Part shown: piece after piece, positions 20,646 to 28,063 of the stretch
Position numbering within the stretch: position 1 is the first letter of the stretch
How the letters are laid out: each line of letters starts with the position of its first letter
DNA from: Mycobacterium sp.
Lineage (GTDB): Bacteria > Actinomycetota > Actinomycetes > Mycobacteriales > Mycobacteriaceae
Reading direction: 5' to 3'
Assembly (NCBI GenBank): GCA_011620645.1
Contig: WOYS01000020.1
Span: forward strand, 12,512-76,511
DNA: 64,000 nucleotides
Made by a program: the position numbers and the translations under genes
The notes under the pieces: model-generated
Seen by the model: the letters and a program-made list of their open reading frames with translations, nothing else
Databases searched by the model: none
Told to the model about the DNA's origin: nothing

Positions 20646-20711
20646 GTGACTTTTGTGGTGTAAATGACTTTGTGGTGTACGTGACTTTTGTGGTGTACGT
20701 GACTTCTATGG
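20646..20711. repeat. Tandem repeat, about 18-bp unit, 3.5 copies
   Basis: Units beginning GTGACTTTTGTGGTGTAC occur at 20646 (last base A), 20664 (17 bp, one base lost), 20681 (perfect) and 20699 (partial, GTGACTTCTATGG). The stretch is AT-rich against its surroundings. It fills most of the 134-bp gap between the start of dacB1 and the stop of the aminotransferase gene, so it lies in the dacB1 promoter region. It could be a regulator-binding array or simple slippage. Confidence 0.8.
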
Positions 20712-20721
20712 TCGCGCCGGA

Positions 20722-22113
20722 TCACATCCGGCGAGCGGCCTCCGACAGCACGGTGTTCAGGATGTCGTAGATCGCATCGAACTCGGCCTGCCCGCTGATG
20801 AGCGGGGGAGCCAGCTGCACCACTGGGTCGCCACGGTCATCGGCGCGGCAGTACAGTCCGGCCTCCCACAGCGCAGGGGTCAGGTATCCGCGCAGCAACC
20901 GCTCGGATTCCTCGTCGTTGAACGTCTCCTTGGTCGCCTTGTCCTTGACCAGTTCGATGCCGTAGAAGAAGCCCTCGCCGCGGACGTCGCCGACGATGGG
21001 CAGGTCGTAGAGCTTCTCCAGGGTCGCCCGGAACGCCGGGGCGCTCTCCTTGACGTGGGCGTTGATGCCCTCGCGTTCGAAGATGTCGAGGTTGGCCAGT
21101 GCGACCGCCGCCGACACCGGGTGCCCGCCGAAGGTGTAGCCGTGCCCGAACACCGTCTGTCCGTCGTTGAACGGCTCGAACAGCCGGTCACTGGCGATCA
21201 TCGCGCCCAGCGGTGAGTAGCCCGACGTCAAACCCTTTGCACTGGTGATGATGTCGGGAACGTAACCGAAATCGTCACAGGCGAACATCGAACCGATCCG
21301 GCCGTAGGCGCAGATCACCTCGTCGGACACCAGCAGCACGTCGTACTCGTCGCAGATCTCGCGGACCCGTTCGAAATATCCGGGTGGCGGGGGGAAGCAG
21401 CCGCCGGCGTTCTGCACCGGCTCCAGGAATACGGCGGCGACGGTGTCGGGCCCCTCGAACTCGATGGCCTCGGCGATGCGGTCCGCGCAGTAGCGGCCGA
21501 AGGTCTTCTCGTCGTGCGCGTAGGCATCCGGTGCGCGATAGAAGTTGGTGTTCGGCACCCGGTATCCGCCGGGGGTCGGCGGATCGAACGGCGCTTTGAA
21601 CGCCGGGATTCCGGTGATGGCCAGCGCTCCTTGCGGCGTGCCGTGATAGGCGATGGACCGCGATATCACCTTGTACTTGCCCGGCTTGCCGGTCAACTTG
21701 AAGTACTGCTTGGCCAGTTTCCAGGCGCTCTCGACGGCCTCGCCACCACCGGTGGTGAAGAAGACGCGATTCAGATCACCCGGCGCGTAATTGGCTATGC
21801 GCTCGGCCAATTCAATCGCCGATGGGGTGGCGTAGGACCACAGTGGGAAGAAAGCCAGCTGCTGCGCCTGCTTGGCGGCCGCGGCGGCGAGCTCCTCGCG
21901 GCCGTGCCCGACCTGGACGACGAACAGCCCACTGAGGCCGTCGATGTAGCTGTTGCCCTTGTCATCGAAGATTCGGGTGCCCTCGCCGCGGGTGATGATG
22001 GGCGGGGTGATGCCGGCGCCGTGGCGGGCGAAGTGCCCCCACAGGTGCCGGTTGGCCTTGGCCGCCAGGTCGCCTGCGGTGCTTGTGCTTGTGCTTGTTT
22101 CGGTGATTGTCAT
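20722..22113 (-). CDS. Class III (omega-amino acid:pyruvate-type) aminotransferase (Rv3329-like)
   Basis: A 463-residue PLP enzyme of the fold-type I class III group, which moves amino groups from omega-amino acids or diamines (beta-alanine, putrescine, GABA) to pyruvate or 2-oxoglutarate. The PLP lysine is K293 (TSAKGLTSGYSP) and the ring-nitrogen aspartate is D264 (VSDEVICAYGR). SYATPSAIELAERIA and FFTTGGGEAVESAWK are family landmarks. It is coupled by ATGA overlap to the Lrp-type regulator and faces an aldehyde dehydrogenase, which suggests an amine-degradation module. The exact substrate is not determinable. Confidence 0.87.
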   Translation of the reverse strand: MTITETSTSTSTAGDLAAKANRHLWGHFARHGAGITPPIITRGEGTRIFDDKGNSYIDGLSGLFVVQVGHGREELAAAAAKQAQQLAFFPLWSYATPSAIELAERIANYAPGDLNRVFFTTGGGEAVESAWKLAKQYFKLTGKPGKYKVISRSIAYHGTPQGALAITGIPAFKAPFDPPTPGGYRVPNTNFYRAPDAYAHDEKTFGRYCADRIAEAIEFEGPDTVAAVFLEPVQNAGGCFPPPPGYFERVREICDEYDVLLVSDEVICAYGRIGSMFACDDFGYVPDIITSAKGLTSGYSPLGAMIASDRLFEPFNDGQTVFGHGYTFGGHPVSAAVALANLDIFEREGINAHVKESAPAFRATLEKLYDLPIVGDVRGEGFFYGIELVKDKATKETFNDEESERLLRGYLTPALWEAGLYCRADDRGDPVVQLAPPLISGQAEFDAIYDILNTVLSEAARRM

Positions 22114-22631
22114 CTCGTGCCCCAGTTGTATTGCTGTTTGACAAGTTTCAGGTAAACCAACGTTTCGGTGGCGATCACTCCCGGGACGGCGCGGATCTTG
22201 GTGTTGAGCAGGTCTAGTAGGTCGCCGTCGTCCTCGCAGACGACCTCGACGATGGCGTCGAACGTTCCGGCGGTGAGCACCACGTAGTCGATGGACTCCA
22301 GGGCGGCCAGCTTCTCGGCGACCTTGGTGGTGTCACCGGTGCAGCGGATGCCGATCATGGCCTGACGGGCGAACCCGAGTTGCATCGGGTCGGTGACGGC
22401 GACGATCTGCATGACACCGGCGTCGACCATCCGCTGCACCCGCTGACGGACGGCGGCTTCCGAGAGTCCGACGGCCTTGCCGATTCCGGCGTAGGAACGC
22501 CTGCCGTCCTGCTGCAACTTCTCGATAATGGCCTTCGAGAGCTCGTCCAGCTGGAATGCGGCACCGGGGCGCGAGTGGTTGATTCGCAGTGAGACGGCGG
22601 ATGCGCCGGGCTGGGAATCGGGGTTTGACAT
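22110..22631 (-). CDS. Lrp/AsnC-family transcriptional regulator
   Basis: A 173-residue regulator. The N-terminal winged HTH begins at LDELSKAIIEKLQQDGRRSY and has the recognition region GLSEAAVRQRVQRMVDAGV (about residues 53-71). A C-terminal RAM/AsnC ligand-binding domain ends in ETLVYLKLVKQQYNWG. Such proteins sense amino acids and usually control neighbouring amino-acid or amine catabolic genes. ATG 22631 avoids a 12-residue extension. It overlaps the aminotransferase start by 4 bp and diverges from the aldehyde dehydrogenase. The 100-bp gap at 22632-22731 is the likely operator region for both directions. Confidence 0.9.
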   Translation of the reverse strand: MSNPDSQPGASAVSLRINHSRPGAAFQLDELSKAIIEKLQQDGRRSYAGIGKAVGLSEAAVRQRVQRMVDAGVMQIVAVTDPMQLGFARQAMIGIRCTGDTTKVAEKLAALESIDYVVLTAGTFDAIVEVVCEDDGDLLDLLNTKIRAVPGVIATETLVYLKLVKQQYNWGTR

Positions 22632-22731
22632 GTCACGATTGTGCACGGAATCCGTCGTTACAAGCAACCATTTCTATGAAATCAGGCGTTCGGTGTGCCA
22701 GGAATCGCTGGAATGCGTAGCCTGGGGCACT

Positions 22732-24216
22732 GTGAAGGCGACTCAAGTCTCGGGTAGTTGGATCAACGGGGCAACGGTGTCGACCTCGGGTCGACCGTTC
22801 GAGGTGATCAACCCCGCCACCGGCGCGGTGGCGGCGACCTATGCCCTTGCGACCCCCACCGACGTCGATGCCGCGGTGGCCGCCGCGCGTGCCGCCCAGC
22901 CAGGATGGGCTTCCGTGGCACCGGTCGACCGCGCCGGCGTGCTGTTCAAACTGGCCGAGTTGATGCAAGCGTCGGCCGAGACATTCATCGCCGAGGAAGT
23001 AGCCCAGTGCGGTAAGCCGGTCCGGCTGGCCACCGAGTTCGATGTGCCCGGCAGCATCGACAATGTGTCGTTCTTCGCCGGTGCGGCAAGGCATCTGGAA
23101 GGTAAGGCCACCGCCGAGTACTCGGCCGACCACACCTCCAGCGTCCGGCGCGAGGCCGTCGGCGTCGTCGCGACCATCACGCCGTGGAACTACCCGCTGC
23201 AGATGGCGGTGTGGAAGGTGATCCCGGCGCTGGCCGCCGGGTGCGCTGTCGTCATCAAACCGGCCGAGATCACCCCGCTCACCACTATGACGTTGGCGCG
23301 GGTGGCGAAGGCGGCCGGGCTGCCCGACGGGGTGCTCAACGTGGTGACCGGATCCGGCGCCGATGTGGGCACCGCGCTGGCCGGGCACCGCGATGTCGAC
23401 GTCGTCACCTTCACCGGGTCGACGGGGGTCGGCCGCAAGGTGATGGCCGCGGCGGCCGTGCACGGCCACCGCACCCAGCTCGAGCTCGGCGGCAAGGCCC
23501 CGTTCGTGGTGTTCGACGATGCCGACCTGGATGCCGCGATCCAGGGCGCGGTCGCCGGCGCGCTGATCAACTCCGGGCAGGACTGCACGGCCGCGACTCG
23601 GGCGATCGTGTCACGCGATCTCTACGACGATTTCGTCGTCGGGGTCGGTGAGGTGTTCTCGAAGATGGTGGTGGGGGATCCGCATGACCCGGACACCGAT
23701 CTGGGGCCGCTGATCACCTTCGCGCACCGGGAGAAGGTGGCGGCCATGGTGTCTCGCGCCCCCGATCAGGGTGGGCGGATCGTGTGTGGCGGTTCGGCGC
23801 CCGATCTGCCGGGCGCGTTCTATCGGCCCACGCTCATCGCCGATGTCGCAGAGTCATCGGAGGTGTATCGCGAAGAGATCTTCGGTCCGGTGCTCACGGT
23901 GCGTGCGTTCGGTGACGACGACGATGCTCTTCGGCAGGCGAACGACACCGTGTACGGGCTGGCGGCGTCCGCGTGGACCCGCGATGTGTATCGCGCACAA
24001 CGGGCCTCACGCGAGATCAATGCCGGATGCGTGTGGATCAACGACCACATCCCGATCATCTCCGAGATGCCGCACGGCGGCGTGGGCGCCTCTGGGTTCG
24101 GCAAGGACATGAGCGACTACTCCTTCGAGGAGTATCTCACCATCAAGCACGTGATGAGCGATATCACCGGTGTGGCCGAAAAAGGTTGGCATCGGACGAT
24201 TTTCGCGCTGCGCTGA
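22732..24216 (+). CDS. Aldehyde dehydrogenase, probable gamma-aminobutyraldehyde dehydrogenase type
   Basis: A 494-residue NAD(P)-dependent ALDH. The catalytic cysteine is C285 (NSGQDCTAATR), the general base is E251 (QLELGGKAP), and the cofactor loop is FTGSTGVGRKV (about 227-237). ITPWNYPLQMAVWK is typical. Its similarity to PatD/aminobutyraldehyde dehydrogenases and its partnership with the aminotransferase suggest that it oxidises the aldehyde made by transamination of a diamine. GTG 22732 gives the normal length; an in-frame extension to 22528 would run through the divergent Lrp gene. Confidence 0.87.
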   Translation: MKATQVSGSWINGATVSTSGRPFEVINPATGAVAATYALATPTDVDAAVAAARAAQPGWASVAPVDRAGVLFKLAELMQASAETFIAEEVAQCGKPVRLATEFDVPGSIDNVSFFAGAARHLEGKATAEYSADHTSSVRREAVGVVATITPWNYPLQMAVWKVIPALAAGCAVVIKPAEITPLTTMTLARVAKAAGLPDGVLNVVTGSGADVGTALAGHRDVDVVTFTGSTGVGRKVMAAAAVHGHRTQLELGGKAPFVVFDDADLDAAIQGAVAGALINSGQDCTAATRAIVSRDLYDDFVVGVGEVFSKMVVGDPHDPDTDLGPLITFAHREKVAAMVSRAPDQGGRIVCGGSAPDLPGAFYRPTLIADVAESSEVYREEIFGPVLTVRAFGDDDDALRQANDTVYGLAASAWTRDVYRAQRASREINAGCVWINDHIPIISEMPHGGVGASGFGKDMSDYSFEEYLTIKHVMSDITGVAEKGWHRTIFALR

Positions 24217-24226
24217 GGCGGCGCGC

Positions 24227-24994
24227 CTATTCGTTGGGCGGAATCACGATCACCGGCACGTCGACGCCGGCAAGGATGCGTGATGCGGTGGAGCCCAGGA
24301 AGATCCGCTTGGGCGCGGCGAACCGGCTGGAGCCGACCACGAGAATGTCGGACTCGTCCCAGTTCAGTTTCTTCAGTGCGGACTCCAGCGTCATACCCTC
24401 GGCCACCAGTGATTCGATATCGGGCGAGTCCGGCAGTGCGCGCGCCGCCACCGCGAGGGCAGGGCCGCCCACCGGATCGCCGAGAACGGTCAGCACATCA
24501 TCGGTGTTGTCCGGGTTGTTCAGGCCGATCCCCACGACGCTGAAGCCGGCGAACGACTGCACCGCGTAGGCGACCAGCACATAGGTGCACACCAGGATGA
24601 GAGTCGTGATGACGGCGGCGATACCGGGGGTTTTGCCGGGGTTCTTGGTCTCCTCGCCGACGGCCAGACAGGCGTCCCAGCCCCAGTAGATGAACACGCA
24701 CAAAATGATGGCGGCTGCGACGGACGACACGTCCAGACCGGATGGCCACAGCCAGGCCAGCTGCGGGGAGGTGGCCTGCGCGCCCGCGGTGTCGGAGAAC
24801 ACGCGAGTCAGCGCCCAGATGCTGGCGATGATCAGCACGCCGAACTGAACCGCGATCAGCACGATCTGCATCCGCTCGGACACCGCGACACCGCGCGCGC
24901 TGACCAGCGTCATGGCGATGATGAAGAACGAGCCGAGTCCCACCTTGGCCCAGAGATTCTCGGCCAGCGCATCCTGGCCGAGGAACTTGAACAG
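24227..24994 (-). pseudogene. Remnant fusing an APC-family permease middle to a universal-stress-protein C-terminus
   Basis: On the minus strand, homology to APC amino-acid permeases starts at LFKFLGQDALAENLWAKVGL directly after an in-frame TAA (24995-24997), so the N-terminal half of the transporter is absent. The frame continues through GVAVSERMQIVLIAVQF and IYWGWDACLAVGEETKNPGK, then near DVLTVLGDPVG it switches to a universal stress protein ending: ESALKKLNWDESDILVVGSS, then GSTASRILAGVDVPVIVIPP. The permease C-terminus and the USP N-terminus are therefore lost. This looks like a deletion between two neighbouring genes plus 5' decay. A cut-down membrane protein from about 24943 cannot be excluded, but function is unlikely. 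Confidence 0.75.
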
Positions 24995-25150
24995 TTAGAT
25001 GGCTGCCACCGCGGCGAGTTTACGGCGAGTTCCCCGACGTTGGCCGGCAGCGGAGAAATTCGCGTGTCATTTCTATTGGACGAGACAAGCTCGCCAGATT
25101 TGTGACAACAGAAATCGTTCGAACCGACCGCGGGCGGGTAGAGAGGAGGC

Positions 25151-26257
25151 GTGAAGGACATACTGCCCAGCCGAGGCGCGATCTTCGGTACCCATCTCCG
25201 ATCGGCTGCGACCGTGTCTGTGCAGCTCGTCGCGGTGGCCGCAGCGGCCTGGATCCTGGCCTGGATCGTGGGCGAGACGTGGGTCATCATCCTGCCGGTG
25301 GCGCTGGCCGTGGTCATCAGCACCGTGCTGTGGCCGCCCGTGCGATGGCTGCGCGACAAGGGTCTGCCGCCGGCGGCAGCGGCGCTGGCGATACTGCTGG
25401 TCGCGTTGGCGGTGTTCGTCGGGCTGATCGCCGCCGTGGCGCCCGCCATCGTCGAACAGTCGACGGAGCTGGCGCAACAGGCCTCAGAGGGCGTCGTCCA
25501 GGTGCAGAATTGGCTCGGCGGCCCGCCGTTGAACATCAGTCAGGCGCAACTCGATTCGGCAGTTGCCGCGATCAACGACGGGCTGAACACCAGCAGCAGT
25601 CAGATCGCGTCCGGCGTGTTCACCGGTGTGGGAGCCGCGACATCGGCGCTGGTGACGCTGTTCACGACCATCGTGGTGGCATTCTTCGTTCTCAAGGATG
25701 GACCGCATTTCATTCCGTGGTTGCGGAGCTCGGTCGGCAATCCCGCCGCACCGTACCTCGCCGAGGTGCTCGCACGCATCTGGTCGAGCCTCGGCGGGTT
25801 CATCCGCACTCAGGCGCTGGTCAGCTTCGTCGATGCCGCCCTCATCGGGATCGGGCTGGTGGTTCTGGGGGTGCCGCTGGCCTACGCCCTTGCGATCGTC
25901 ACGTTCATCGGCGGTTTCGTGCCGATCGTCGGCGCCTTCGTCGCCGGCGGTCTGGCGGTGCTGATCGCGCTGGTCGCCAACGGCCCGGTCACCGCGCTGA
26001 TCATGCTGGGGATCATCGTCGCGGTGCAGCAGCTGGAGGGCAATGTCCTGCAGCCGTGGCTGCAGTCCAAGTCGATGAAACTGCACGCGGTGATCGTCCT
26101 GCTCGCGGTGACGCTGGGCGGCTCGACCTTCGGCGTCATCGGCGCATTCCTGGCGGTGCCGGTGGCTGCCGCGGTGGCGGTGATCATCCGGTACTACGAC
26201 GAGCAGGTCGAGGCGCGTACCACCGGGAACCTGCCTGACCCCGAGCCCGAAACCTGA
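25151..26257 (+). CDS. AI-2E/PerM-family membrane transporter
   Basis: A 368-residue polytopic membrane protein of the AI-2E (PerM/YhhT/TqsA) family. Hydrophobic segments cluster at about residues 20-60 and 75-100, then from 160 to the end. The family-defining stretch is VPLAYALAIVTFIGGFVPIV with the later GNVLQPWLQSKSMKLHAV. Members export or exchange small solutes; the AI-2 role is specific to a few E. coli proteins and should not be assumed. GTG 25151 has a GAGGAGG ribosome site. A 154-bp gap upstream holds no recognised element. Copy 2 of the palindromic element begins 2 bp after the stop. Confidence 0.85.
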   Translation: MKDILPSRGAIFGTHLRSAATVSVQLVAVAAAAWILAWIVGETWVIILPVALAVVISTVLWPPVRWLRDKGLPPAAAALAILLVALAVFVGLIAAVAPAIVEQSTELAQQASEGVVQVQNWLGGPPLNISQAQLDSAVAAINDGLNTSSSQIASGVFTGVGAATSALVTLFTTIVVAFFVLKDGPHFIPWLRSSVGNPAAPYLAEVLARIWSSLGGFIRTQALVSFVDAALIGIGLVVLGVPLAYALAIVTFIGGFVPIVGAFVAGGLAVLIALVANGPVTALIMLGIIVAVQQLEGNVLQPWLQSKSMKLHAVIVLLAVTLGGSTFGVIGAFLAVPVAAAVAVIIRYYDEQVEARTTGNLPDPEPET

Positions 26258-26258
26258 C

Positions 26259-26313
26259 GAGCGTCGCCTTGTGTGCCAAATTCTCGCCGGGGGTGGCGCA
26301 CAAGCCAACGCTG
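26259..26313. repeat. Long palindromic element, copy 2
   Basis: Left arm GAGCGTCGCCTTGTGTGCCA (26259-26278), right arm TGGCGCACAAGCCAACGCT (26294-26312), spacer of about 15 nt. It shares the core xGCYTTGTGTGCCA...TGGCRCACAAGCC with the copies at 6412-6477 and 27211-27265. It starts 2 bp after the PerM-like stop codon and ends 45 bp before the DUF559-like gene. Confidence 0.78.
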
Positions 26314-26357
26314 GTTTCGGGTGGAACCAGCCGCGGGCGCGCTGCGTCTGATCCTGT

Positions 26358-27206
26358 GTGGTGTTTTTGGGCTCCGAGGCATTGGCCGCGGGCGAGCTGA
26401 ACCGCTACCAGCTGCGTACACAACACGACGCCATCTACCGCAACGTCTATAAGCCGCGCGGGATGCCGCTCACACCGGCGGACAAAGCCATTGCGGCCTG
26501 GCTGTGGTCGGGTCGGCGCGGAGTCGTTGCAGGCCTTTCAGCCGCGGCGCTGCACGGATCACGGTGGATCGACGCGACCGAACCCGCCGAGCTCAACCAG
26601 GCGAGCCGTTCTGGGCCAGCGGGGATTCACATCCGCAGCGACGAGCTCTGGCCCGACGAGGTGGTGCTGATCCGCAGCGTCCCCGCGACGTCACCGGCAC
26701 GCACGGCCTTTGACCTCGGCAGGCTCAAGGGCATCACCACCGCCGTCATCCGCGTCGACGCCCTCCTGCAAGCCACCGATCTGAAGATCGTCGACGTCGA
26801 GTCGCTGCTGCTCCGGCACAAGGGAGTACGAGGCACTGTCGACCTGCACCAGGTTCTCCGTCTCGCCGATCCCGGCGCCGAATCGCCGCAGGAGACCCGG
26901 CTGCGGCTGGTCTTGACCGACGCGGGCCTTCGACCAACGCACACGCAGATCGAAGTGTTCGACCATGGGTTCTTCGTCGGCCGTCTGGATATGGGCTGGC
27001 CGCAGTGGAAGGTCGGCGTGCAGTACGACGGCTTCCAGCACTGGACGGATCCGCAGCAGCGCACCCGCGATATCGATCAGGATGTGGCGTACCGGGACCT
27101 CGGTTGGCGCATCGTCCGGGTGGGTGCCGACCTCATGAAGTACCGGCAGGCGAGCGTGATCGGGCGCACGCTCGGCGCGTTGAAGGCCGCGGGCGCCCCG
27201 TACTGA
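26358..27206 (+). CDS. DUF559-like protein with AbiEi-type N-terminus
   Basis: 282 residues. The first half resembles the winged-helix antitoxin-like N-terminus of AbiEi-type proteins (ELNRYQLRTQHDAIYRNVYK; AAWLWSGRRGVVAGLSAAAL). The last 100 residues resemble the DUF559/Vsr-like PD-(D/E)xK nuclease fold: E179 in SPQETRLRL, D211 in GRLDMGWPQWK, YDGFQHW with D224 and H228, and GWRIVRV. Where I recall most relatives having EYDG, this one has QYDG (Q222). The function is unknown; such genes are common in mycobacteria. The start is GTG 26358 or the adjacent GTG 26361. It stands alone between two palindromic elements and is convergent with sdhB. Confidence 0.7.
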   Translation: MVFLGSEALAAGELNRYQLRTQHDAIYRNVYKPRGMPLTPADKAIAAWLWSGRRGVVAGLSAAALHGSRWIDATEPAELNQASRSGPAGIHIRSDELWPDEVVLIRSVPATSPARTAFDLGRLKGITTAVIRVDALLQATDLKIVDVESLLLRHKGVRGTVDLHQVLRLADPGAESPQETRLRLVLTDAGLRPTHTQIEVFDHGFFVGRLDMGWPQWKVGVQYDGFQHWTDPQQRTRDIDQDVAYRDLGWRIVRVGADLMKYRQASVIGRTLGALKAAGAPY

Positions 27207-27210
27207 AACG

Positions 27211-27265
27211 AAAGTTGGCTTGTGTGTCAGGTTTTCGAAGAATCTGGCACACAAGACAACACTCG
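27211..27265. repeat. Long palindromic element, copy 3
   Basis: Left arm AAAGTTGGCTTGTGTGTCAG (27211-27230), right arm CTGGCACACAAGACAACACT (27244-27263), spacer of 13 nt. It lies 4 bp after the DUF559-like stop and 11 bp before the sdhB stop on the other strand, so it can act as a bidirectional terminator. Same family as the copies at 6412-6477 and 26259-26313. Confidence 0.78.
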
Positions 27266-27276
27266 CCGAGAAAGAA

Positions 27277-28062
27277 TTAGCGCGCGAACATCAGCGCGCG
27301 CTTGACCTCTTGGATCGCCTGGGTCACCTGGATGCCACGCGGGCACGCCTCGGTGCAGTTGAAGGTGGTGCGGCAGCGCCACACACCGTCGACCTCGTTG
27401 AGGATGTCGAGGCGCTCGGCGGCGCCCTCGTCACGCGAATCGAAGATGAAGCGGTGTGCGTTGACGATCGCCGCCGGGCCGAAGTACGAGCCCTCGCTCC
27501 AGTACACCGGGCAGCTGGTGGTGCAGCAGGCGCACAGGATGCACTTGGTGGTGTCGTCGTAGCGGGCGCGGTCGGTGGCGCTCTGGATGCGCTCCCTGGT
27601 GGGTGCGTTACCGCTGGCGATCAGGAACGGCTTGACCGCGCGGTACGCGTCGAAGAACGGCTCCATGTTCACCACGAGGTCCTTCTCCAGGGGCAGCCCG
27701 CGGATCGGCTCGATGGTGATGGTCAGCTGCTTGGACGCCTTCTTGGGCAGCAGATCGCGCATCAGCACCTTGCACGCCAACCGGTTCACCCCGTTGATGC
27801 GCATGGCGTCGCTGCCACAGACCCCGTGGGCACAGGACCGGCGGAACGTCAGAGTGCCGTCCAGGTACCACTTCACGTAGTGCAGCAGGTTCAGCACACG
27901 ATCCGAGGGCAGGCACGGCACCCGGTAGCTCTGATAGCCTGCGTCTTCCGGGCGGTCCGGATTGAACCGGGCGATCTTGAGGGTGACCATGACCGCGCCG
28001 TCGGGCACCGGGGGAAGGCCCGGACCGCCGGTTTCGGGCTTTTCGATGACCGAAGACGTCAT
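27277..28062 (-). CDS. sdhB: Succinate dehydrogenase iron-sulfur subunit (Sdh2)
   Basis: A 261-residue electron-transfer subunit of respiratory complex II. Cysteine clusters are CAHGVCGSDAM plus a following RLAC for [2Fe-2S], then CILCACCTTSCPVYW and CRTTFNCTEACPRGI for the [4Fe-4S] and [3Fe-4S] centres. It passes electrons from the FAD of SdhA to quinone at SdhC/D. It is the last gene of sdhCDAB and starts 1 bp after the sdhA stop. It corresponds to Rv3319. It is convergent with the DUF559-like gene across palindromic copy 3. Confidence 0.95.
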   Translation of the reverse strand: MTSSVIEKPETGGPGLPPVPDGAVMVTLKIARFNPDRPEDAGYQSYRVPCLPSDRVLNLLHYVKWYLDGTLTFRRSCAHGVCGSDAMRINGVNRLACKVLMRDLLPKKASKQLTITIEPIRGLPLEKDLVVNMEPFFDAYRAVKPFLIASGNAPTRERIQSATDRARYDDTTKCILCACCTTSCPVYWSEGSYFGPAAIVNAHRFIFDSRDEGAAERLDILNEVDGVWRCRTTFNCTEACPRGIQVTQAIQEVKRALMFAR

Positions 28063-28063
28063 G

